A stretch of DNA of 64,000 bases, from positions 52,490 to 116,489 of the forward strand of contig JAFKAC010000145.1 of the NCBI GenBank assembly GCA_025766275.1. Reading direction: 5' to 3'. The stretch's first letter is position 1, and each line of letters begins with the position of its first letter. This stretch comes from Lactarius indigo (lineage: Eukaryota; Basidiomycota; Agaricomycetes; Russulales; Russulaceae). A program made the position numbers and the translations under genes. The notes under the pieces are model-generated. The model was not told the DNA's origin, made no database searches, and saw nothing but the letters and a program-made list of their open reading frames with translations. Positions 31,609 to 42,667 of the stretch are shown piece after piece.

Positions 31609-34600
31609 ATCTCTCCCTTGGACGTCTCAATCTCTACCTCCGAACTTCTGACGAATGCCCTGTGCCGCATCTACGCCCTTCTTAGTCGTGGTCGAAGCCT
31701 TGACAATAGCACTTCCTTTCCGTCCATGATCCTTGTCTTCGGTACTCCCTCTTGTGTGACAACCCATCACTCGGCCCTTCTGAGTACCAATCTGCTTCCT
31801 AGTTCTCGCTAACATATAGAATGATGTCAGATCGTCGGAGGCAGCTTTCGATCTCAATGTGGTCGATTTCTATGTACGTGTAGCCCAGAATTGCAACCTC
31901 ATGACTGTGTCGTCTTGCACGAATGACGTCTTGGTCACTACCTCAGCCTGGCCTGTTAAGTGAACCGTTGCGGCCATCACTGTGTCAGAAGCTTCGACCG
32001 AAGATAAGCTATTTTCCTCTTAGGGCTACTGTGCAAGGACTTTCGGACACGGGTCAATAGCCACCGAACAACTCTGATAGCATCGATCCGCATACCCCCC
32101 TTTCTGTTTCCGCCTTGATCCAAAGACGCTTGCGCGACGATCCGGTATCCGTAGGCCCGTCGGTCTGATACCTACATGTTTTTTTTTCTTGATATCACAC
32201 GGGGTGTAATCGCTGATAGAACCACAGTTACGCAACACAAAACGATCGATGATATCAAACAATCGAAAAAATCCAATCAGGCGTAGTGCTCGTCTTCGAA
32301 ACTGGCTGGTCCTAAGCGAGCACAGGATCTCCCGCGTATTCCAAGCGGTGACACCCCAGCGTCCATTTAGCCCCGGTCGGGGATGCGCAACTGGTGCGTC
32401 TCGTGATCTCGAGTCAAATATTAATGGTTTAAGGGGGTCATTGTCGGATTAGAGTGCATAAGGTATGGCATCGAGTGCTAATACTACGTATCACGCGGCA
32501 GCTGACCTCCTCTCGGATCTGATTCCGGATAACAAATGGTACGTGCCGAACTGCGCACTTTGGCTGACGTACGATCCAATGTCCAGTGCCGACACGGACA
32601 CCCTTGGCGGTGTTTCTCCCGTAATGACCCTGGGTTAAGACCTGGATCAATCACGAAACATCTTGTATCGACCCAAACACAACTTCGTGACTTTTTAGTG
32701 TGTATGATCGACCGGCTGCCGATTTTCTAGAATAAGCTCGACGGGAATGACCTATCATGTAGGAGTGTGTCCACCTCCGGTTGTGTGTATTACCTTGGCC
32801 TGCTGATCGGATGACAAAGCGCACTTTGAACATCACGCTGTGTCTTGTGAGGTAACTTAACGTAATTTATTTTTCACGCAGCACACAATCAGCTGTCTGT
32901 GGACCACATTGTTTATGGCGTGTACCGCGCACCATTTGTCGTGTATACATCGAAGTGCTAACACCTGGCATGGAGACTTGGGTTCTGGGCACGGAGGCTT
33001 TTCCACTTCTCTGGTTTCCACCCGACTATGTGGACGGCTGTATACCTTCGTATACTGCGACTACAGAGCGCTGGTACTACTCAGAGCTTTTGATTCATTT
33101 TGCAGCGTCAGCTGGCGACGACGCTAACCTTTTTGCGCGATACCGTAATGGCACGAATGTCCGACGAGGATAACGAGGCCGCCGGAAATCCTGTGGCGCC
33201 CTCTTCACAAGAGTTCACTCGATACATTACCTCTGACATGATCCCTACAGCACCACCGTGTTATCGGTTATGCGGTTGTGCAGTCGCTGATAGGGTGCAG
33301 GTTGAAGTTTCTTTATCGCAGTCACAACCTTGGTCGCAAAGCACACACAACACTGTTCGCCGTTCAATCTGGAACGGCTCTACGCGCCAAAGAAAAAAGT
33401 GGACCCAGGGGAGTGGTTACGGATCACAAACCCCAATCCTCTGGGGAAGAACGTTGATCGAATAGTTGATCGCATCAACTCGTTGGCTTTCTTGGACAAG
33501 GAAGGGGATGGCATACAATCCAGACAATCGACGATGGTGACTCTATGTCTCCGAGGGTGTGCCATCGTGACAATCGTCTGTACCCCACTATCATCACACG
33601 AGCCTCATCATTAAACTGCGCGAGCTGCTGCTTTCCCCGCACCGGAGGGTCGAGAGACCATGTCACAGTGAAATTGACTTGCTAGGGGTCCGGCGGCGTA
33701 GAGGAGGTCCTAGGACGCGGAGCGCGCCGCGAGTGGCCTCGTGTGGATTTTTAGTGCGAATCCGTCGGTACCTCAATTGTGGACATGACACGACGCCGCA
33801 TCGTGCCAGAACAACCTCCGCTTCCTTAGTTACTTACGAAACCTCACTTCCGTAGATATGGTTCTGTTCAAGTGACATTTCCGATAAGCAAGCAGACAGG
33901 GTCGTGGCGGCGAGCCAGTGAGAGGAAGGCGCCTAGGTGCGGATGCCTTCCATGCTCCACGGTCGAATAGCACGTGCTACAATAGGTTTATAATAGTTAT
34001 TCATTTATGAAGGTCGAATAAGCGCAGGATTCTGATCGTGCCGTGGTGGGGAAACGCCAGTACTCCTCACGTCACCGGCCACCTCAATTGAAACGAAGTC
34101 GGATCGCGCGGCGGGTGAAAAATGCACTGGTAATAATGGTCTGGTCGTGTGCACCTTGTAGCCAATGTAAATCAGGAGGCGGGATATTGTTCGCTCCGTA
34201 AAGCCATTCCGAAGCTACCGTAGTCCAATCGGAGTCCTTCTCCTAACTGCGGGCCTGTGGCAAACGCGGTCGACTGCCAGTGGGGTAATCAGATATGGTA
34301 AAGTTGCCACTCCCACCGACTCTGCTACACCTGGGATATCGCTAAGGTCAATGGGTGATTGATGCCAACAATCCTTTCTGCACTACGGTACCTTCGCCTG
34401 AACATTATTACCCCGTGGACAAACGTGGGTTCGAGCATTCGACAGCCTTGTTGTATACGTTTCGCATGCCAACCATCTTCGGTGGCGCATCTGTCCAGTT
34501 ATACGCCCGCGGGTGATTGCCGTCCTTAATATCGTGTACATATCTCGCCACAGATGTAAGCGCTACGAAGGCCACTGCCCAGGGGGCTCGGTGGGGGTTC

Positions 34601-34912
34601 GGAGATACCCCGCCGTCAATCGACGTAAGCCACGTGTAATCGGGTTTAAGCAGAGCATAAGGTTAAGTCCAAGAAGGAATGCGGATGGATCTTATGCCTT
34701 GCTACATTTGTACTCGCCGCTGTTTCTTCAATTCAATGACGGCGCTTATTCGGTAAGCCCGCAGCCAAAACAAGAAATGTGGGCCAAACATCAACAAATT
34801 CGGTCACGAACCGTTGGTCGCTTGCAACACACCACCAAGTCGAGTCGAGTGTGTTCGTGAACTCTGACTTATCTCGTTCAAACCTCTCGCGACAGAAGCC
34901 TCCTCAGCAAAG
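31609..34912. other. 3.3-kb gene-poor interval with unrecognised coding traces
   Basis: No intact gene can be built. Several plus-strand pieces look protein-like but are interrupted: a start-like MASSANTTYHAAADLLSD with a GTACGT donor near 32465-32540; WVLGTEAFPLLWFPPDYVDG and ERWYYSELLIHFAASAGDDANLFAR (about 32975-33140); KKKVDPGEWLRITNPNPLG (about 33390-33450); and VDKRGFEHSTALLYTFRMPT near 34420-34475. All are in the order expected for one multi-exon gene, but stops and frame changes separate them and I recognise no family. It may be a decayed gene or a real gene with introns I could not place. Confidence 0.35.
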
Positions 34913-36247
34913 ATGGGTCGCCTCGCAGAGATGCAACGCAAGCTGTTAGAGGTACGCGGGTGCCAAGTGACTGTCCTTGTCCCACTCGCCTTGACGCGAC
35001 TTTTCGTTTTTCCCAGCAAATGATGGGTCCCGAGGCTATGGGTATCGCGACTGTTAACTTAGTTTGGTCAGATGAAAAAGTTTGCCGCAACTTCCTTTGT
35101 GGAACCTGCCCACACACGTTATTCACCAACACCGTATGGTTTTCTCCCAGTTTCTGATCCTATTCCCCTGACAACCCTCCCTATGCGATTCTCCGTCGCA
35201 GAAAATGGACCTCGGGGCGTGTCCAAAGTCACATACCGAACGCTTGAAGACTGAATTTCTCGCCGCTCGCGAAGCTAACCCTAGTGACCCTATCTTCGCC
35301 AAATTCCAAACGGAATACGAAAACAACATTTTTGCGTTTGTGGACGAATGCGACCGCCGTATCCGAACCGCGCAGAGGCGACTGGAAAAAACGCCCGAGG
35401 AAAACGCCAAAACGACAAACCTTGTCTGTCGAACCTCCCTTCCAAACTCCACATCCTGGGACTGACTTAACATGGCGCGTGCTTCTAGATGCGTGAGATT
35501 GCTGAGATAGAGCTGGCTATTCAGGGCGGAACGGAGAAGATTGAGGCATTTGGTAGGTTATTTACCGCGGTTTTTTTGGTGCGCACGAAACTTATTTTGT
35601 TCAGGCGAACAGGGAAAGGTAGAAGAGTCGATGAAGGAGATGGCGGCCATCGAGGCGTTAAAGAGCGAGAAGGCGGAAAAAGAGGTGGGTCCGTGACTGC
35701 CGCGGCAGGTGCTTGTAAATTGATCCGGTTGCTTCAGCGCGATCTCCAACAACTTACAGACACGTCGGGTGCATCCGGCCACCAAAAACTGCGTGTGTGT
35801 GATGTGTGCGGCGCTTACCTTTCCGTGTTGGACTCTGATCGTCGTTTGGCGGACCACTTTGGAGGCAAAGTAATCACTCCTGACACTCGCTTGGCTACTC
35901 TCGTATACTCATCCGCCGGTACAGATGCACTTGGGGTACCATGAACTGAGGAATATGTTGACCAAGTTCAGGGAGGAGAGGGAAAAACGCAAAACGCAAG
36001 CTGCTCCGCCTCCCGCGCCTAGTAGCGGCGGCGGTTCAACTGGCCGGGGCGGTGAACATCGTTCGTCTCGCGACGATCATCGAGATCGAGAACGCGAACG
36101 CGACCGAGATCGTGGATACTCAGAGCGGCATTCGTCATCGCGTTATGAGTACGTTGTATTATATCTACTCGGTTCGTTCGTTGCTTACCCAGTTTTCTCA
36201 GTGATCGGCGTCGGGATCGTTCGAGGTCACCACGAAGGCGGTACTAA
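34913..36247 (+). CDS. LUC7: LUC7-like U1 snRNP splicing factor
   Basis: Eight exons (34913-34951, 35017-35133, 35202-35423, 35489-35552, 35605-35684, 35738-35869, 35925-36148, 36202-36247) give 307 residues. The first zinc finger (CCCH type) spans VCRNFLCGTCPHTLFTNTKMDLGACPKSHTE; a coiled coil follows (ECDRRIRTAQRRLEKTPEE, then EKIEAFGEQGKVEESM); the second C2H2 finger is VCDVCGAYLSVLDSD with HFGGKMHLGYHELRN. The tail is an RD/RS repeat ending DRSRSPRRRY. LUC7 proteins belong to U1 snRNP and help choose 5' splice sites. The 46-bp last exon completes the RS tail; without it the frame would end in intron sequence. Confidence 0.95.
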
Positions 36248-37487
36248 GTGATATGGTGGCCACTGGTCCCAATTGTGATTTGTTGTTCGAGCTATTGAGC
36301 CCGCAACAGTACGGCCAACGAAATTCTAGTTTGTTTTGTTCGACAAGATAGGGAAGTTAAAGTGACGGTCGGTTTGATTGCTTGCGTAATGTGATCTTGA
36401 GGGTGTGCACGACATCGCCTCGCCACATTGGGGCACGGACCCGAAACTAACTAATGCCTCATCGTTGCTGGCCTGCAGAATATCGCATGGGACGGGACGT
36501 CAACATGTGCATGCGCGAGGAGACCCGATCTGAGTGATCTGGGCGAATGGAGAAGCGGCAATTTCTTCGAAGTCACGATCCTGTGGAAGCGAGTGCGCCC
36601 AACCCGAACGGCCGGTTCATAACTTATCTTGGCTTGGGAGGGTTACGCGAGGGCCCGTTTAACCTTTAGCCATCAAATATATATTTAATTCTGTAAATGG
36701 TTACTCAGTCGATGGAAATTGGCGATAGGGGATTCGGGGGCTGGCCCTGAGCGAATTTAGCCTGGCCAGAGAAGGGGAAGGAAAGAAAGGGAAGGGAAGG
36801 GAAGGTGGCGTAGCACTGAGTTGCGCAGCTGACAGAGGTTGCCAGCGTTTAAGAAGTCATTGTATGTGAGCGAGTGGGGGTACCTGTGACCTGGCCTTGA
36901 CCCTGATCAAGGATCAAGCTCAGGTAGAGCGTGCTGTCTCAAGCGAGGCAGAGGGAAAGGCCATCCCAGTTGAGTCGAAAGCACCGAGACATAATACTCA
37001 TCCGGCGTCTTTCCGTCCGTCTGTCTCAATTTTTTTTTTTTCTTTTTCGTTCCCATCAGCATTTCATTTCGTTCTTTCTTACCTCTTTCGACGTTCTGTC
37101 GCTCTCAGGCCGTCAGACTTTGAATTGAAAGAGAGATCTAGTGTAACGTCGTGAGCGTCATTCCGTTCGTGTTCACCGAGGAATTGCCATTCATGTACGA
37201 TCTTATTCGGTGATTTTATCCATCCGCCCTCGCCCGTCTGTCACTTCACCGTCCTCTTCCCCGCTGTCTTTCAAGTCCCTCCACAACCTCACAATCCCAC
37301 TCACTCGCTCACCCTACTCACTCACTCACTCTGTTCCCCTATCGTCCCGTCCTTCACTCCAACCTGAAGCCCTGCTTCCACCACCGAGGTCACACTCACT
37401 ATTGCTACCTTTCCGGTGCTGAACCCATTTGTATAAGGGTCGAAGCTCGCTTCTTTTCTTAAGCTGCGAGCTTGTCCTCTTCTGTCT
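36248..37487. other. Intergenic region with purine tract and long CU-rich leader
   Basis: No gene is seen. A purine-only run lies at 36769-36805 (GGAAG/GAAAG units). From about 37015 to 37485 the plus strand is strongly pyrimidine-rich, with T-runs and CACTCACT/CTCACTCA repeats near 37300-37335, directly before the next ATG. This is probably a long 5' leader or promoter of the gene at 37488. Confidence 0.45.
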
Positions 37488-40400
37488 ATGGACCCTCTCG
37501 TGCACGATGGTCCTCCTGATGGACAGTATCAGCATATAACAGTCGACCCGCTCATCACTTCCATTCCGTCGTCCGATCCTATTCCTTCTTACCTCCCCGT
37601 CGTCGGCTCTCCCTTGACTGATACAAGCCTCACCAACGCCCACACCGTCTCCCCTTTCCCGGATACCATCAACCCTGCCTCTACCCTCACCATCCAACCA
37701 GAAGTCGCGCTCACTTCTGATTCCCGCCATATGGACATTTCGCCTGCTGAGGTCGTCCATCAGTCTGCCTTGCACCATGACCCGGTCCCCCCCCCTGGTT
37801 CCATTGCCGCGTTTCAGCCTCAGTTACGTGACTCCTTCCCAACCGAGCAGACTTTTGATGTCCCGAGACCCGCTCAGTCCTCCCCGGCGGCGACCTCCGT
37901 ATCTAGTTTTGCATCCCATTCCTCCTCCCCGGCCATTCCGGGCCTGAGCCCTGCTTACACATCGACCCCTTCGGCTTCTATCGCCTCCGCCCTGGACAAT
38001 ATGGGTATTCCGGGCCGTAGCCGCTCCGGCTCGGCTGCCTCTCCCTGCCGTTTCGCGGGCAGCAGCAACTCAGACCTCACGTTTCCGTCTGGTACTCCGA
38101 CGTCGAATAAGGGATCGGGTTATCGCCTCCAGCCAAATGAATACGATGTCAGCCCTCCGGCGGAGGAAGTGCAGTCTCCCGATTTAGGTGGCCCCCCGAT
38201 GATGCTGGTCGATAATGTGCTAAGAAAGTCCGTCTTGTGGTTCTTGTCATCTCTCCAACGCTTTCTAAACAGACATGTAGCATCATGCAAACCGCGAACC
38301 AAGCACGCGCCGATTGCAGTGCTGGCCAAACCGCGGATGCGGGCGCCAAAATCGATCATATCAAAATGGCCATTGCCTTTGTGTCTGACTTGATTGCCGC
38401 CACGAGGTTGACCGATGGGCCCAGCCCACCGAGTGATAAGTCTTCACCTCCTATTGCCTCTGCTGTTCGTGCTTCTCCCCCAGACGTAGCGAGGTCTGGA
38501 GCAGGTCTATCGTTCAACCCCTTCCTTCCAAATGGCGATTTTCATTCACAGGACGGCTCAGGTCCCTCCGATCACGAGTCGAGGAAGCGGTGTGCATCGT
38601 CCATGAACGAGGACGATAGGGTAATAAAGGTAATGAAGATGGAGCCACTTGACGACATTTCACAACCCCCGCTATCATCATCATCGTTTCCATTCCCTGC
38701 TTCTGTGGGTCCAGGTCCTGGAGCAAACTCACATCCTGCCCCCTTTTCTTCGAACCCACCTTCCAGCCCTCCATCACGTCCTACCAGCTCAGGTGGCGTG
38801 CCCATGCATCACATGTATCGGCGATCATTGCCATCATCCATCCCCATGGGTTTTACTCCCCTCAATGTAGCTGCTGCCAATGGGCACGCACCGTCTGACT
38901 TTACGCCTCCAGCCTCGGCCACGCACCCCCCAGGTTCCGGTCATGTGACGACCTTTGGTCACCCCCCAGAACCGTGGAGGGAGCATCCAGTGTCCTTTAC
39001 TTCTTCACATCGACACACTCTATCTGGCGGTCATCTTGACGGGGATGTCGACATGAAAAATATCCTCGGTACCTCGCCTGCATTCGCGTCGCCTGCCGCG
39101 GTCTTTCCATCGCCTCCCAGTTCGGCACCGCTCGCTACACCGCCCGCGGCCACCGTCGTGCCTGCATTGCTCCAGAGTGTCGCGCGTGCCTCCCGCTCTA
39201 ATTCGCTCTCCAATCAACCACCTAACGACCCACTCGCGTTCGGCGTACCGGTTTCCGAGGTGACGATAGACGAACGAGCAGAGTACCAGGCTGGTGTATC
39301 TCGTCCCGATACCGGGTTCTCACGCTCGCTTAGCCCCGCCTCCTCGCCAGAAGATGATGACGACCACGATTCCGACACGGGTTCGCCCAGCCATTCGCGT
39401 TATCGTGGACGGAACGGTAGCGTTTCAGAAGTAAACCATCAGTTCTCTCGTCAACCTGCCCGTAGGGCGCTCGCGAATCAGTCATCTACCGACAACTTTG
39501 GCCAGGGTATGGGTGCTAACGGCAGCAACCATAGTAATGAGGTTCCACAGGAATATCGTGCTGAGGTGGACCGGATCTTCTTTGAGTTTTTGAACAGAAT
39601 ATGCTCAAATTGTCAGTGGTCACGCCCCTTCAAATGTGATGTGCGCTAACCACTTGTCTCTTCCGAATAGTGGAAGCTACCGACGCGAAGGGCGAGCCAA
39701 TACACCAGACCCTGATGGCAAAGAAGATGCAACGCTTAGACGAGTCACCTGATTTCCGGCCATTCAAATTCCGCATTCAGGCGTTTACGAACGCCTTCCT
39801 GGAGGAGGTGGGTGGCATGTGCGCTCCGCGGGGCTTCTGATTCACCCTTGATTTATTTATTTAATTTTAGCTCGCGCGGCAAGGATATCCTGAGGATAAA
39901 ATACCCATGAAAAAGGTAACGCAAATTGCCGAACATGATCCGGCCATATCTGATGACGCTCGTGTCTGTAGATTCGGAACTATCTTTGGAATTCGCCTTA
40001 CATCTCTCGTTTCAATGAAGACGGGAAGAAGGCAAAGTCGAAGGGGAATCACATCTGGAACATTGAAGCTAAAAAAACTGGCGAGGGTGGATGGACTTTC
40101 CGTCCGTTCCAGCGCCGTCTCGCGGGCGTCCCACCTGGCGTGGCATACGTCGGCCTTCGTTGGACATGGACACCGCGAATTTGGGATCCGCAAGCATCCC
40201 GAAACAATCTACACGTCACTTATACCTCCCCCTCACTACCGCCCTGGCTTTCGTGGCACGAAGACCAATATCTGACAGGCATACCCACGCAAGACGCACA
40301 GAGCTGCGATGTCACAGTAGAGGCACGGGTAAGTCGGGGTTATGTGGGATTTGCAACTTTTCTGATTCTCCTGTTCCATTAGTTCATGCAAGACGGGAAG

Positions 40401-41353
40401 GATGAATTTCTTTCTCAAACTGTACACATTACAATCGCGCCCGTGACGAACGTGGACACCTCGTTTCCTAGTTCGCGGCGGCCGTCGCTTGTCGAGTCTC
40501 GCAGGATTAGCGACACAATTGTGCCACAGACGTCTCCCTCACGGTGAGTTGTTCGCGGTCTAAGTCCCAGTTGTCCTAAAGCGTCCATAGGCCTCCGCTT
40601 CTATTGCGGCCACAGACAACAACGCTGGCCCCTCCACCACCGCCACCCGTTCCGTCGCAAGATGCGCAGGTGATCCAGGTGCTGACAGCCGCCGCGCAAC
40701 GTGTCGCACAGGAAGCCCAGTCCCAAGTCGTTGCTGCGGGCGCTCCGAGCGAACCCGGACATGAACTACAAGCGCTGGCGAAGCAGCAGCATGTGCTTAC
40801 GGTCACCGCTCAGGCTGTAGATAACACCGTCTCCGCGCAAGGCAGCGCGGTAGCGCAGCCGTCGAGCGTCTTGGCGGCCGCGGCTCAGCAAGTCGTCTTG
40901 CAGGCTGCTCGCCAGGTGGCCGCGGATCGCACTGCCATTGCCGCAGCGCAGATTTCTGCAGGGTTTTCGCCGCCACCTGCGGGTGCAGCTGGCCAGGTGA
41001 CGGTCAACGAGGTGTCTGTCGCGACGCAGTCTGCGGTCGCACAGGCTGTCGAACTCACCGGACCCTTATCGAGCGAAGTCGACGTGCTTATGACTGCCAG
41101 CTCACTTCTCCAGGCACAGCAGGCGCAGACACAAGCGCAGGTGCAGGCACAGGTGCAACAACAACAGGTTCAATCGCGTCCTGTTGCACCATCGACTGTC
41201 CCACCCGCTCTCCGTCATCATTCATCGTTCAGCGGGTTGCCTATTCCCGCGCCCCACCCTGTGTCTCTGCCGCACCCTCCAGAAGGAAACCTCGTCGCTT
41301 CCATGATGCCCGTGTCGAATATGGACCTAACAGTGTATTCTCAGCGTTCATAG
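37488..41353 (+). CDS. Large conserved-looking protein of unknown function
   Basis: Seven exons (37488-38216, 38273-39611, 39671-39807, 39871-39915, 39972-40328, 40383-40543, 40591-41353) join into one frame of 1176 residues. The N-terminal 650 or so residues are Pro/Ser-rich and probably disordered, with a basic-acidic patch (RKRCASSMNEDDRVIKVMK) that resembles a nuclear-protein segment. A compact core follows from exon 3: DFRPFKFRIQAFTNAFLEEL, EDKIPMKKIRNYLW, KSKGNHIWNIEAKK, FRPFQRRLAGVPPGVAYVG and WTWTPRIWDPQA. It looks like a folded domain conserved in mushrooms, though I cannot name it. The last 250 residues are Ala/Gln-rich, with low-complexity QAQVQAQ near 41130. A transcription or chromatin role would fit the composition but is inference. 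The first intron uses GTGCTA, the least certain of its donors. Confidence 0.75.
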
Positions 41354-42667
41354 ACTCGAACAAACTCCCACCCATTCATTTCGGATCCTTGTTTCTTTTG
41401 CTTTATTTTTCTACCTCGGTTTTCCTCCTCTTTCCCTTCCTATCCTCTCGCGTTGTGTTGTATACTAATATTGGAGGGTTGTAAAGTCATCGAAGTCACA
41501 TTTTCATTTCAACTGCGTCTCTTTCGGAGTTTTTTACTGCTCATTTCCAATGCTGGCATTTATGCAAATAATAGAGACTATTTTCATCGTTGTACGTGTG
41601 AGGCGTAGTACTGCTTTCATTGCTGTTACGAAGAAAAAAAAAATGAATATGTTTTAGATACTACGGTGGAGGGCTAATGGGGTCGGCGGTGATTCGGAGG
41701 CGCGTCGCTCGAGTTGTTCCGATCACAATAATTGTCGTTCCCCGCGATTGTTGCTTGCGCGTTCCTGCTGCATCTTGCCTTTTCTAGAAAACATATTTTC
41801 AACCGATCATCGTACGCGCGTCGTGGGCTCTTTCACGCCGCCTAGCTGGTACCTCTACCCCCTTGCGTGCATGTGTATGGGAGAAAAAAAGACAAGGTTT
41901 CGAGTTACCCAGGCTACACCATGATAAGTACGGCCACTGTATCGAGAAATGACCGTATATACAATTTCGGGGAAATCCGTGAGGCGTGTGTGCAGAGTTA
42001 ACATCAAGTTATTGCAGTACAATATCCACAAGGTACGCTCCCGTCAAAAAAAAAAAAAACCGGTATACACTACAAAAACCGTACGGGTGTTTCGTTGGTC
42101 GGTACCGGTTAGCCGGTCGAGTTGAGGCTGAGTGTGTAAGAGAGAGAGATCAGATCTATGTTTTTTTTTTCTTCTTTTGATCATTATCTCCTTCGTGTGT
42201 GGCCATCAGCTCGGAGAGTCGCTAAAACCTCTCACCGCGCGCAGAGAGCCGAGTACGTATACGGGTCATGGGTAAGCATGTTATGCGAAGAAGAAAGGAA
42301 TTGGCTGACTTTTTGGAGACTTGCACGCAGAGTGCCGGCGCCGAGAGACAAAGAAAGCTTGAAAAAGGTTGTATGTCATGGCGGCAGTCCTCTTGGTCTT
42401 TTTGGCAGGCAGTAATTATCAATTTGTCCGGGCGGCATGGCCACAAAACTAGATGTCTTCCTCTCTATTCATTCAAAATATAGGTTTACGATTGCCGTAT
42501 AGTTTCACACGCGGGCACACCGTAAACTTTATAGTGGATATGGAAGTATGGGTGCCATAACCGTTCCTCAACGCAAAAAATGCCTCCAAAGCAAAGACGA
42601 AAACACAAACGAAATAACAAAAACAGTGAGACGGCATGTCGTCTTGCCGTACTTTAATTAAACACTT
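41354..42667. other. Convergent intergenic region
   Basis: This lies between the 3' ends of the large unknown gene (+) and the USP48-like gene (-). T-rich 3' UTR sequence follows 41354. Poly-A/T runs occur near 41634, 42046 and 42162. No gene is supported; short open frames lack signatures. Confidence 0.45.

Noticed and set aside
34505..34860. 115-codon open frame upstream of LUC7 as a separate gene
   Set aside because: It has no recognisable motif, no intron structure and overlaps the LUC7 promoter region; probably chance or part of the decayed stretch.
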